DNA of 60,523 bases from an uncultured Lachnospiraceae bacterium (GTDB lineage Bacteria; Bacillota; Clostridia; Eubacteriales; Anaerofustaceae), in the NCBI GenBank assembly GCA_944381375.1, contig CALWKX010000024.1, positions 1 through 60,523 of the forward strand. Direction: 5' to 3'. Shown here piece after piece: positions 40,586 to 49,877 of the stretch. Positions within the stretch are counted from its first letter, which is position 1. Every line of letters begins with the position of its first letter. Both the position numbers and the translations under genes were made by a program. The notes below the pieces were generated by a model. It was not told where the DNA came from. It made no database searches and saw only the letters and a program-made list of their open reading frames with translations.

Positions 40586-41977
40586 ATGAATAATAAAAAT
40601 GAAGATAAAAGCAATATTAAATTAAAATTCACGGAATTTTTGACTAAGGCTAAGAATTTTTTCACTAAAAAGCACAAAGGAATAAGTACGTGGATTTTTT
40701 TTGCAGCGGCAGCCGTTGTAATAATAATATTATTAATTATATTCCTTCCCAGAAACAACCAGAACACTATTACTATCCAAACGGAAGCCCAAGCTGTGAA
40801 AGTCTCAGCTTTTTCTCCCACAGGCAGTGATGTCGTATTGAATTATGCTGGAACAATACAGCCCGAAACAACTCAAAATGTAAGTTATACAGGTATCTCC
40901 GAATTAACCAATATATATGTAAACGAAGGGGACAAAGTCAGTACAGGGCAAATAGTTGCAACAGTGGACACCTCGAATGCTCAGACAGCTCTCAGTAATG
41001 CCGAAAGCGCTTTAGTTGCGGCGCAAGCGTCTCAGGAGCGCGCTGAGTTAAATTGCAATAGAGCGCAAAACAATCTTGATACAGCCAAAAGTTACGAAGC
41101 AAAAGAAAATGCATTAACGACTGCTCAAAAAGAACTCGATGAAGCAATAGCTCAAAGAGACGCCCTTGATCCTTCCGACCCTCAATATGCTCAAGCGCAG
41201 CAAAATGTTGAAGAAAAGCAAAAAGCCAAAGATGAAGCTCAAAGCGCATATGATGAAATCAGATACCAAAAAGAAACCATGGACAGAATCGCCGAAAACA
41301 ATGGATTTACGGACGCAGTATCTTATTATGAATATGAATTAAAAACTGCTAATACTACCTTGGAAGAGGCTAATTCCGCTTTAAACAGCGCACAGTCCAA
41401 CTATGAAGAAGCTCAAGACAATTTGGAAAAATGCAATATAAGATCAGAACTGGACGGATATGTAATAACCGTTTTATTAAATGAAGGCGAAACCTGTACT
41501 CCTATCAATCCGATCATGGTTATAGGTTCCGGTTCTACCGTTGTTACCGTGGGGATTTCCCAAACGGATATAAAAGAAATAGCCATAGGCCAAACATGCG
41601 ATATAATTTTAAACGGCAATACTCTAAATGGCAGCGTTAAATCAATAGGTCAAATACCTGATACGAGCAGCAGAACTTATGAAGTGCAGGTAACATTGCC
41701 TGATTTGTCTGAAGGCTATTTTATCGGCGAGCTGGCAACAGTAAAAATACACATTGGTGAAAGAACAGGCATATGGCTGCCAATAAATATTATAATGAAT
41801 GACGGTGAAGACTACGTATTCGTTGTGGAAGACGAACATGCTGTAAAAAAATATATTAAAATAACGGATATTTCTAATGATATGGTGCTGGTAAGCGGAC
41901 TTGACGAAGGCGGCTATGTTGTAATAGAAGGAATGAAGAATTTAAAATCCGGAAATCTTGTAAAAGTGATTGAGTAG
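40586..41977 (+). CDS. RND/HlyD-family periplasmic adaptor-like membrane fusion protein
   Basis: 463 residues. An N-terminal transmembrane anchor (about 35-52) is followed by a lipoyl-like half motif (YVNEGDKVSTGQIVATVDTSNAQ), a long Ala/Glu/Gln-rich coiled coil (about 135-280), the second lipoyl half (ELDGYVITVLLNEGETCTPINPIMVIG) and a beta-barrel domain. It forms the adaptor of the RND pump encoded 9 bases downstream. In a Gram-positive with no visible TolC it would act at the single membrane or across the wall. Confidence 0.9.
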   Translation: MNNKNEDKSNIKLKFTEFLTKAKNFFTKKHKGISTWIFFAAAAVVIIILLIIFLPRNNQNTITIQTEAQAVKVSAFSPTGSDVVLNYAGTIQPETTQNVSYTGISELTNIYVNEGDKVSTGQIVATVDTSNAQTALSNAESALVAAQASQERAELNCNRAQNNLDTAKSYEAKENALTTAQKELDEAIAQRDALDPSDPQYAQAQQNVEEKQKAKDEAQSAYDEIRYQKETMDRIAENNGFTDAVSYYEYELKTANTTLEEANSALNSAQSNYEEAQDNLEKCNIRSELDGYVITVLLNEGETCTPINPIMVIGSGSTVVTVGISQTDIKEIAIGQTCDIILNGNTLNGSVKSIGQIPDTSSRTYEVQVTLPDLSEGYFIGELATVKIHIGERTGIWLPINIIMNDGEDYVFVVEDEHAVKKYIKITDISNDMVLVSGLDEGGYVVIEGMKNLKSGNLVKVIE

Positions 41978-41986
41978 GTGCGCGCA

Positions 41987-44900
41987 ATGTTTATAGATAA
42001 ATTTGTAAGAGCCCTAATTAAAAATCGTATTCTTGTAATTTTATTGATAATTCTTATTGTAATCGCCGGCTGCGCCAGCTATTACTTTATTCCAAAAAAA
42101 GAAAATCCCAATGTAGCTTTCCCTGCAATGTTTATAACAACGGTTTATCCGGGCGCATCTCCTGAGGAAGTAGATACTTTTGTCACTCAAAAAATAGAGC
42201 AAAAATTAAAAGAAACTTTTACAAACTATCAATATATACAATCAACTTCAATGGACAGCGCGTCCATAGTCGTAATACTGTTCGATTACGACGTAACGAT
42301 TGACGATGTATCGGCGTCGCTTAAAGATGCAATAGATGAGGTGCAGTCTGATTTGCCTTCAGCATGCAATGAGAGCGTCATAGAAAATGCGATAGTCGGC
42401 AACACGCAATTTATTATATCGTTGTCAGGGCCCAATTATTCATATGAGGACTTGGTTGAATATGCGGAAACTATACGCAGCGGGCTTGTCGAAATAAACG
42501 GCGTAACAAGCATAGATATTGTCGGGGAAAGAACAAAGCAAGTCAGCGTAAAAGTCGATCCGGAAAAATTATTAAGCTATGGTATTTCCATAGAAGATAT
42601 TTTAGGCGTAATGCAGGCGCAAAATATTAGCATACCTTCCGGGTCTATTGATTATGAGTCGGGCACCATAACAGTAAATACACCCTCCGTATTTGAATCA
42701 TTGAACGACATCGAAAATACAGTAATAGGCGGGAGCGATTCTTCCTTAGCTTTTGTCAAAGTAAAAGATGTAGCTGAAGTATCCATAGAATATGCTGATA
42801 CATATTACTATAAACAAGACGGTGAAAACGCTGTTCTCCTTGTTGGATATTTTAAAGATGATGAAAACGCTGTCAATATAGGCAAAGACGTAAGAAACGA
42901 GCTTGAAAATATAAAAATGAATCTGCCTGACGATTTAATATACCATGAAGTAATGTATTCGCCTGAGGACGTTGATTCTTCGATAAAAGATTTCATCATC
43001 AGTATGATTGAAAGCGTCATTTTAATAGTTGTCGTGGTAATGATTGGGGTTCAACTAAGAAACGGTATAATAATATCAGTGTCCATACCTCTTTCGATAT
43101 TTGTTACATTCATTGTAATGTACCTTATGGATATAGAATTTCAATTTATATCCATAGCGGCTCTTATCATTTCTTTGGGAATGCTTGTAGATAACTCAAT
43201 AGTTATAAGCGAAGCTATACAGCAGCATCTGAACAAGGGAGAAGAAAAAACGAACGCTATAGTTGCGGCAGTTCTGGAAACGTACAAACCTGTGTTGACT
43301 TCTACGCTTACCACCTTCGCTACATTCTGCGTACTGTACTTTCTGCCAGGAGCAATCGGGATGGTCGTCTCGACTATACCGACAGTTGTGATAGCCTCGC
43401 TTACTGCAAGCTATTTGATATCAATGTTTTTGGTTCCTGTTTTAGCTTATATGTTCTTTAAACCGGAATCAGAAAAGAAGATAAATAAAAAGTCACCTGT
43501 TAAAAATTTCTTTTTAAAATTATTGGATACAGGATTAAAACACAGAAAAATTACAATAATAGCAGCATTTTCGACACTGATTATATCTGTGCTTTTAGTC
43601 ATCGGAATGGGTATCAAATTTTTCCCTGGTTCCGATAAGCCTGTAATATATATAAATATAGAGTCCGAATCGTCAAGTTTGACAAAAACATCACAGACAG
43701 TAGACGAAATAGAAGCATATTTGGAGCAATCCCCTTTAGTTGATAATTATACCAGCGGCATAGGCACCGATATACCTCAGTTTTTTATAACTGTTCCATC
43801 AAGAGCAACGGGGGATAATACCGCGCAGATTATGATAGAACTTAACGAACAGGAATTGAAAAATTACAGTTCGACCGAAGAAGTCACAAGATTAATGCAG
43901 CAAGAACTGAATGAAAGAATATCCGGCGCGAGCGTTGTAGTAAAATATTTGGAATATTCCATACCTACGGACGCGCCTGTAACGCTCTATATTACAGGAG
44001 ATGACAGTACCAGAATAAATGAAGTGGCAGCTCAGATAGTTGAAGCGCTGAAGCAAATTGACGGGACAAACAACGTCAGAGATACAAGCGTTGCTACTGA
44101 ATACGAATATGTTATAAATCTGGACTCAGATCTGCTTTCCAGCTACGGATTATTAAAATATGAAGTAGTTAAGCAAATCAATACATCTCTTATGGGCGCT
44201 TCTTCAGCCAGTTACGTTTCAGGCGGCAGCGAAATGGATATAGTAGTCAGCGCTGATATAAATTCTCTTGATGAACTTATGAGTATTCCCATAACTTCTT
44301 CCGTTACAGGAAATACTATACAGCTAAGACAAATAGCTGATGTAGAGCTGGGAGTCAAAACGCCCACAATCAAACGTTATAACGGCGAACTTTATGTTTC
44401 CGTACTCAGCAATGTTTTGCCCGGTTACAGCGCGTTTTCGATAGAAAATGAACTGAATAAATATCTTGAGGATATAGACCTTACAGGCATTACAATAGAG
44501 TCTCAAGGCGAATTTAAAAATATGATCGACCTTATTGGAAATCTTGGCTACACTGGTACTGCAGCGATTCTGGTAATATTTGTAATAATATATGCACAGT
44601 TCAGAAGTTTGAAAAAACCTTTAATAATTATTACAAGCATACCGCTTTCATTAATTGGCTGCTGTCTCGGACTATGGCTGTTTGATATGGATCTTCAGGC
44701 AATGGCTTTATTAGGAACTGTCAGCTTGTTCGGAGTTGTTGTAAATAACGGCATAGTTCTTATGGAATATATGGAAGCTGGCGTTAAATCGGGCATGGAT
44801 GTAATAACAGCATGCAAAGAAGCGATTAATATGCGCTACCGCCCGATTATGATGACAAGCATAACCACATGTATAGGACTTGTGCCCCTAATTACAGCAA

Positions 44901-45061
44901 AAGATCCTATGACGGCGCCAATGGCCTCCGTATTATTATTCGGGCTTTTATTCTCCACTATTCTTACAATGGTAGTCGTTCCGGTATTATATGCTTCCAT
45001 CCATAAGAAACGCGGGAAAAAAGATACACTGCCTGAAACCACTGAAAGTAAATCGAAATAA
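41987..45061 (+). CDS. RND-superfamily efflux transporter (AcrB/MmpL-like, HAE family)
   Basis: 1024 residues from ATG 41987, with TAGGTG upstream. The two-repeat RND plan has twelve helices and two large extracytoplasmic loops. N-terminal MFIDKFVRALIKNRILVILLIILIVIAG, YPGASPEEVDTFVTQKIE, the TM4 segment LGMLVDNSIVISEAIQQHL with the proton-relay Asp, LVPVLAYM, and the second-half VSLFGVVVNNGIVLMEYMEAG and RPIMMTSITTCIGLVPL. It exports drugs, lipids or other amphiphiles. Full length. A terminator follows. Confidence 0.93.
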   Translation: MFIDKFVRALIKNRILVILLIILIVIAGCASYYFIPKKENPNVAFPAMFITTVYPGASPEEVDTFVTQKIEQKLKETFTNYQYIQSTSMDSASIVVILFDYDVTIDDVSASLKDAIDEVQSDLPSACNESVIENAIVGNTQFIISLSGPNYSYEDLVEYAETIRSGLVEINGVTSIDIVGERTKQVSVKVDPEKLLSYGISIEDILGVMQAQNISIPSGSIDYESGTITVNTPSVFESLNDIENTVIGGSDSSLAFVKVKDVAEVSIEYADTYYYKQDGENAVLLVGYFKDDENAVNIGKDVRNELENIKMNLPDDLIYHEVMYSPEDVDSSIKDFIISMIESVILIVVVVMIGVQLRNGIIISVSIPLSIFVTFIVMYLMDIEFQFISIAALIISLGMLVDNSIVISEAIQQHLNKGEEKTNAIVAAVLETYKPVLTSTLTTFATFCVLYFLPGAIGMVVSTIPTVVIASLTASYLISMFLVPVLAYMFFKPESEKKINKKSPVKNFFLKLLDTGLKHRKITIIAAFSTLIISVLLVIGMGIKFFPGSDKPVIYINIESESSSLTKTSQTVDEIEAYLEQSPLVDNYTSGIGTDIPQFFITVPSRATGDNTAQIMIELNEQELKNYSSTEEVTRLMQQELNERISGASVVVKYLEYSIPTDAPVTLYITGDDSTRINEVAAQIVEALKQIDGTNNVRDTSVATEYEYVINLDSDLLSSYGLLKYEVVKQINTSLMGASSASYVSGGSEMDIVVSADINSLDELMSIPITSSVTGNTIQLRQIADVELGVKTPTIKRYNGELYVSVLSNVLPGYSAFSIENELNKYLEDIDLTGITIESQGEFKNMIDLIGNLGYTGTAAILVIFVIIYAQFRSLKKPLIIITSIPLSLIGCCLGLWLFDMDLQAMALLGTVSLFGVVVNNGIVLMEYMEAGVKSGMDVITACKEAINMRYRPIMMTSITTCIGLVPLITAKDPMTAPMASVLLFGLLFSTILTMVVVPVLYASIHKKRGKKDTLPETTESKSK

Positions 45062-45070
45062 ATATTTCAC

Positions 45071-45100
45071 AACCCGTACTTAAAAGTACGGGTTGTTTTT
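45071..45100 (+). terminator. Terminator of the RND operon
   Basis: AACCCGTACTT pairs with AAGTACGGGTT around a short loop, followed by GTTTTT. Confidence 0.88.
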
Positions 45101-45297
45101 AACCGCATTATTCACACTGACAGAATTATTGCAAGTTTTATCTTTCGCAATTTAAACCACATAAAATTCAATGTTTAAGGATGGCTTAATTTAAACAAAT
45201 ATGCATGTAGACAAGAGGAAAAAGTAAAAAGCATTTGGTTTAATTCAAGCATATTTTCACCTGATTCAGATCCTTTTAAATCCCACCCGTCTAATGA

Positions 45298-45318
45298 TAA
45301 AAAGCTTACAGCTTTTTT
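45298..45318. terminator. Small AT-rich hairpin with T run
   Basis: AAAAAGCT-TAC-AGCTTTTTTT could terminate transcription in either direction. It is the only clear structure in the 45101-45440 gap, where I see no gene. Confidence 0.45.
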
Positions 45319-45445
45319 TAAAATTCACCCCGCCTGCAGTCACTCCCGTTAAAGCATTTCGGGGAATAACACCACTATACTTATATTTACTTTACGATTA
45401 ATTTATTACTTAATGCATAAGCGCTTGATATTTTATATAAAAAAT

Positions 45446-45477
45446 AAAAATGTGCAGATTTTCATCTGCACATTTTT
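45446..45477 (-). terminator. Terminator of the DASS transporter gene
   Basis: AAAAATGTGCAGAT pairs with ATCTGCACATTTTT around a short T-rich loop, just past the stop at 45510 on the minus strand. Confidence 0.88.
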
Positions 45478-45509
45478 TTTAATTTGATATTCTATAGCAA
45501 GACTTTTTA

Positions 45510-46973
45510 CTATAAGATACCTGTAATACCCCACCATACCCAACCGATGGTGATGTATACGATCATACTTACTACAGCATTGATAGCGCCGTATTTCCAG
45601 AACTGTCCTTGTGTAGCCCATCCGCCGGCGAAGATAACAGGACCGGCAGCATTTGAATACTGTGTAACCAAGCATCCATAAAGAGAAGCTGCTGTCATTG
45701 CGTAAACAGTTACTTCTGCAGGTAATTTTGCTACAACAGATATAGCGAAGAGGACCGGGAACATGGAAGATACGTAAGCAGATGTGGAAGCGAACAGATA
45801 GTGTGCAACCACGTTAACAGCTGTAAGTATCGTCATAGCAAGCCACGGAGACATGCCAATGAATGTTGTTTCGAATATGATTCCGAACTGATCAGCAAGC
45901 CAACTAAAGAAGCCTGCGGAGCTCAAAGCATTTGCAAAACCTATGATACCGCCGAACCACATGAGGCATGACCAGCCGCCCCTTGTGTTTTCGATATCTT
46001 TCCAATCACATACGCCGAAAAGAACTGAGAAAGCAAAGAACGCAACTGCTACTGTTGTAGAGCTAATGCCTGTGGCACTGCCTGTAGCCCAACCTATAAC
46101 GGCTAAAACAAAGAGTATAAGAAGGGTAATTTCCTGCTTGCTCATTGGACCCATTTCTGCAAGTTTCTCTTTAGCAATCTTTTTACCTTCTATTTTCTTT
46201 ACTTCAGGCGGGAAAATTACATACATTAGAATAGGATAAATTAAAAGAAGTAAAATTCCGGGTACGCACATTCCATATAACCAACGTCCCCACTGAAGCT
46301 GAATACCCATAATACTATCAGCAAGGTTAACAGCAACACCGTTTGAAGCCGCAGCTGTAAGGAATACTGCACATGTTCCGAGTGAAATCGGATAAAGTGT
46401 ATAAATTATGTATGAACCAAGCTTTCTAGCTGACGGCGTGCCTTTTTGAGATCCGAGAGCTTCGCACACGTTTTCGAATATAGGCATAACAATACCACCT
46501 GAACGAGCCGTATTAGAAGATGTAGCCGGAGCGATGATAAAGTCGGTTAAACATTCAACATAGCAAAGACCGAGCACACTGTTACCGAATGCTTTAAGCA
46601 AAATATAAGCTATTCGTTTGCCCAGCCCTGATACAGCAAATGCGGTACCTACCATGAATGCAGCGAACACGAGCCATGTCGTAGAGTTGCCGTAGCCAGC
46701 CAAAGGAGTCGTTACGCCGAACACAAGACCTGTTACAGCTATAGCCACTAAAAGCAAAGCTCCCTCACTAACAGGACGAAGAATAAGTCCTATTATGACA
46801 GCAACATAAACTGAGAGTAGTTTCCATGATGTGCCGGGGGCGCCCGTCGGATTACCTGCTTCGTCAACGGCCTGTAAGCCTTCTGGGCATGGAATCAAGA
46901 AATAGATGATGCAAACGATCGCTACAAGCACCAATATCTTGATCCATTTAGAAGCGTTTGATTTCTTTTCCAT
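45510..46973 (-). CDS. Divalent anion:Na+ symporter (DASS/CitT-like)
   Basis: 487 residues, about twelve hydrophobic helices. DASS hallmarks are TWLVFAAFMVGTAFAVSGLGKRIAYILLK, the first substrate motif TDFIIAPATSSNTARSGGIVMPI (S-N-T, about 145-167), WFGGIIGFANALSSAGFFSW and the second motif region TAASLYGCLVTQYSNAAGP. It imports or exchanges di- or tricarboxylates (succinate, citrate, tartrate type). The exact substrate is unknown. It stands alone, possibly serving the carboxylate metabolism of the window. GGAATT precedes the ATG. Confidence 0.9.
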   Translation of the reverse strand: MEKKSNASKWIKILVLVAIVCIIYFLIPCPEGLQAVDEAGNPTGAPGTSWKLLSVYVAVIIGLILRPVSEGALLLVAIAVTGLVFGVTTPLAGYGNSTTWLVFAAFMVGTAFAVSGLGKRIAYILLKAFGNSVLGLCYVECLTDFIIAPATSSNTARSGGIVMPIFENVCEALGSQKGTPSARKLGSYIIYTLYPISLGTCAVFLTAAASNGVAVNLADSIMGIQLQWGRWLYGMCVPGILLLLIYPILMYVIFPPEVKKIEGKKIAKEKLAEMGPMSKQEITLLILFVLAVIGWATGSATGISSTTVAVAFFAFSVLFGVCDWKDIENTRGGWSCLMWFGGIIGFANALSSAGFFSWLADQFGIIFETTFIGMSPWLAMTILTAVNVVAHYLFASTSAYVSSMFPVLFAISVVAKLPAEVTVYAMTAASLYGCLVTQYSNAAGPVIFAGGWATQGQFWKYGAINAVVSMIVYITIGWVWWGITGIL

Positions 46974-47509
46974 AAAGATAATTCCTTTCTAATATTTTTT
47001 GTTGCTGAGCCATATGTATGGGTATTAGCTCAACGCATTCGACCGCTATCTGAAAATTCCTCCGCAATATACATAAAGCACTTATTCAATTTTCCTTAAT
47101 AATATAAATCCCAATATGCTTTTATGTATCTTTGCGAAGCTTTCCAAGCAGTCTGTGCTTCTGCTTATATTCTAACAGCTTTTTCGAATTTGTAAACAAA
47201 ATTAATTGAATATTGGTGTTTTTTTTGAAAAAAAATAGTATTGGCACTTAATTTTTTACTAATTTTATCTTAATAATTGTCATTTATTGAAATATCTCTT
47301 AATAATTCATTGTATTGTTTTATCGAAAAATTTGAATACCGCATACCAGCAAACCCAATCTCCAAGCGCCGACTCAGCTACTACAATAAAATATATACGC
47401 AAGATACTCTTTTATATATTCGCAATATTAAAAATCTATCCATTATATTTTTACAATGCTCCGGCCGCCGCAGTTCTCGGCTAAACAAAAATTCATATTC
47501 TGCTAATAA
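46974..47509. other. Intergenic stretch with no recognised feature
   Basis: A 540-base AT-rich gap upstream of the DASS gene and beyond the terminator of the secreted-protein gene. Short open frames here (for example at 47277) have no ribosome binding site or family resemblance. It should contain the DASS promoter, but no convincing -35/-10 pair stands out. Confidence 0.5.
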
Positions 47510-47541
47510 AAAAGACCGCATGTATTGAGCACGCGGTCTTT
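47510..47541 (-). terminator. Terminator of the secreted-protein gene
   Basis: AAAGACCGC and GCGGTCTTT form a stem around a 13-base loop just past the stop codon on the minus strand, with a T run in that orientation. Confidence 0.85.
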
Positions 47542-47556
47542 CAACATGCCCGTTGA

Positions 47557-48243
47557 CTAAACTGCCCAAAAATTTTCTCCGTCTCCAGTATGGTCTTTAA
47601 TAACATACCATACAATATCGAACCCTTTTAAATCAACTCCCGGGAAAAGCTTTTCAAGAGAATATGAAGGGATGTTTTTTAAATAAGGAGCTATGGCCTC
47701 GCCGCTGTTGTCTACATAAAAAGTTTTAAACTTATATCCTGAATAGTTCCAATCAGGCAGCTTTACCAGACTTCCGTCTCCTACATATTTATAATTTCCT
47801 GAAGGCTGAGGGATGGTTCCTTGATCGGTTATATTCACATCGATTGCCGCATGGACGTAAAACTTTGCGCAAATATCCGTATCAGACGGTTCGTCATCCT
47901 TGTTTTTCACAAATATATTCAATGTATAAATATATACATTCGGGCTTATTTCACTTTGCTCAAGATATGATCCGCACAAATCATCAACACTATGAAATAC
48001 TATCATGTTTGCAGCAATGTTTGCAATATTGTAATGTTGATTCACATCCTCCAGATGAAGTTTGTACAGATCAGCAAAAGTGTCAGTTTTAATCTTATAA
48101 GTTTTTAATATTTGAGCGTTATCAGGAGAGCCTATACAGATGTTTACATCAACAAAATAGCCAGCGCTATTTCCGGCAAAAACCGAGCTGCACATTGAAA
48201 AAATCATTAACAGAGCTATAAATACCACGATAAATTTTTTCAT
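47557..48243 (-). CDS. Secreted protein of unknown function
   Basis: 228 residues. A clear signal peptide (MKKFIVVFIALLMIFSMCSSVFA, cleavage after AFA-type site about residue 23) is followed by a beta-rich mature domain. The C-terminal segment ends in a FDIVWYVIKDHTGDGENFWAV stretch, whose IVWYVIK...W motif is frequent in Firmicute surface proteins. There is no LPXTG or other wall anchor, so the protein is probably released. No gene neighbour suggests a role. Confidence 0.75.
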   Translation of the reverse strand: MKKFIVVFIALLMIFSMCSSVFAGNSAGYFVDVNICIGSPDNAQILKTYKIKTDTFADLYKLHLEDVNQHYNIANIAANMIVFHSVDDLCGSYLEQSEISPNVYIYTLNIFVKNKDDEPSDTDICAKFYVHAAIDVNITDQGTIPQPSGNYKYVGDGSLVKLPDWNYSGYKFKTFYVDNSGEAIAPYLKNIPSYSLEKLFPGVDLKGFDIVWYVIKDHTGDGENFWAV

Positions 48244-48366
48244 TGATTACTCCATTCTATTAAATCTTATAAGTTCTATGGTTTTATTTTGCACTGTCAG
48301 ATAACGCAACGATTTTATGCCAATTTCATTTTGATTTTATTAAGGACAGCTCGTTTATAATAATAA

Positions 48367-48448
48367 GGGCGGGCGCGGCGCAGGCTGACGCCTGCCGGCG
48401 CTGAAAGCGCCGGGCAAGCGAAACGCGCTTGCCCGGCCGCGCCCGCCC
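48367..48448. repeat. GC-rich cloverleaf palindrome, copy C
   Basis: A perfect 13-bp outer stem, GGGCGGGCGCGGC (48367-48379), pairs with 48436-48448. Inside, with no spacing between them, are three hairpins: 48380-48395 (6 bp, loop TGAC), 48396-48412 (7 bp, loop GAA) and 48413-48433 (8 bp, loop AAACG). CG (48434-48435) is unpaired before the outer 3' strand, exactly as in copy A. The rest of the 48244-48629 gap shows nothing else. Confidence 0.92.
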
Positions 48449-48629
48449 GATAATCGGACTGCATACTGATTCGTCCATTTAAACATACACATTACTTTTA
48501 TGCAAAATTAAAAATTACGCGAACCCTTCTGTCTATTCAATTTTACTCGTTAATGGTATTACATTAATCCCTGCATAAAAGTATAATTAATTCATAATAT
48601 CAGCAAAAAAATAAGAGATTTATCAATTT

Positions 48630-49835
48630 ATGAAGTCATATAATGATTATCCAATATTAAAAATAAATACTAGGCAATTTCAGCGTCAGTGTAGGAGATC
48701 ATAAAATTTCCGATAATTCGGCGCGTTCAGTGCTGATTTGGAGGCTTTTCAAATACATCATCGCAAATAAATCAACGCCCATAACAACCGAAAAACTAAT
48801 AGATATTTTATGGCCCGACGGCAATTGCGATAATCCTCTAAAGGCATTGTACTCTTTGATGTTCAGACTAAGAGCCATATTAAAAAGCGAATTCTCAGAC
48901 GATACACAATTTTTTATATTTCGTCATAACAGCTATGTATGGAATGATTCTGCGCCGTATTGGCTTGACACTGAAGAATTCGAGCAACTGCTGACCAAAG
49001 CAAAAGACAAATCTGCGCCTGATAAATTAAGACTGGATTATTATCGCAAAGCATTTGAACTTTATAAAGGGGATTATCTCAAAGAATCAAGCTATGATTC
49101 TTGGGCGCTTCCTTATACAAACTTTTATAAAAGACTTTACTCTGACACTCTCAGCGAATACGCTACGCTCGGAGAAATACACGGCGAATCAAAAAGTATA
49201 ATTGATTATTGCGAAAAAGCTATCGCCATGGACGTATATGAAGAATCTAATCATATAACGCTCATAAAAGCTCTTATTAACATCGGACAATTTTCTCAAG
49301 CCACTGCGCACTACAATTATATAGTCGCTTTACTTCAAAAAGACTTGGGCGTTCAGCCTTCTGAACAATTGCAAGCATTAAACAGTCAAATAAAAGGCAA
49401 ACTCGGCGATACTCTATACAATCTAGAAGATATACAAAAAAACTATCGGAAACTAATGCGCAAAACAAAGCTGCTTTTTATTGCAGTCTAGATATTTTCA
49501 AAGAAATTTACAGACGTGAAAAAAGAGCTTTGAAAAGAAACAACAACAACGCATATTTATGCCTGCTTTCAATTATGGATAACAGCAACAATATACCAAA
49601 ACAACCGGAGCTTATGAGCACTTTCGTATTATTGAAAAGATCTGTGTTATTCGGTTTAAGAAGCGGAGATGTAGTAACTCAAATGTCGCCTTCACAGCTT
49701 TTGATTTTGTTGCCCGGCGCTACATACGAGAATTGCGAGGCAATTATTAAGCGTCTTAAGAATAACTTCCTCATGCTTGGCGGCAGCAAAAATATCAATA
49801 TAATAAACAGCATATCAAAAATTACTCCTGACTAA
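48630..49835 (+). pseudogene. Broken BTAD/SARP-like transcriptional regulator
   Basis: The intact ancestor can be read across three frames. ATG 48630 opens MKSYNDYPILKINT. One indel near 48672 shifts to GNFSVSVGDHKISDNSARS, running into IWRLFKYIIANKSTPITTEKLIDILWPDG (winged DNA-binding domain) and a bacterial transcriptional activator domain (KDKSAPDKLRLDYYRKAFELYKGDYL, IDYCEKAIAMDVYEESNHITLIKAL). A second shift near 49465 leads to AFYCSLDIFKEIYRREKRA and a C-terminal domain ending at 49835. Two frameshifts make it a pseudogene. The middle 254-codon frame could still produce a fragment from GTG 48730. Confidence 0.85.
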
Positions 49836-49836
49836 T

Positions 49837-49870
49837 AAAAAAGCTTTCCTTTTGAAGGAAAGCTTTTTTT
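49837..49870. terminator. Bidirectional terminator
   Basis: AAAAAAGCTTTCCTT mirrored by AAGGAAAGCTTTTTT around TTG, between the BTAD pseudogene and the convergent dehydratase gene. Confidence 0.88.
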
Positions 49871-49877
49871 TATTTAA

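Noticed and set aside
47277-47528. Short plus-strand frames in the gap upstream of the DASS gene
   Set aside because: No ribosome binding site, compositionally random, and the frame runs through the terminator of the secreted-protein gene.
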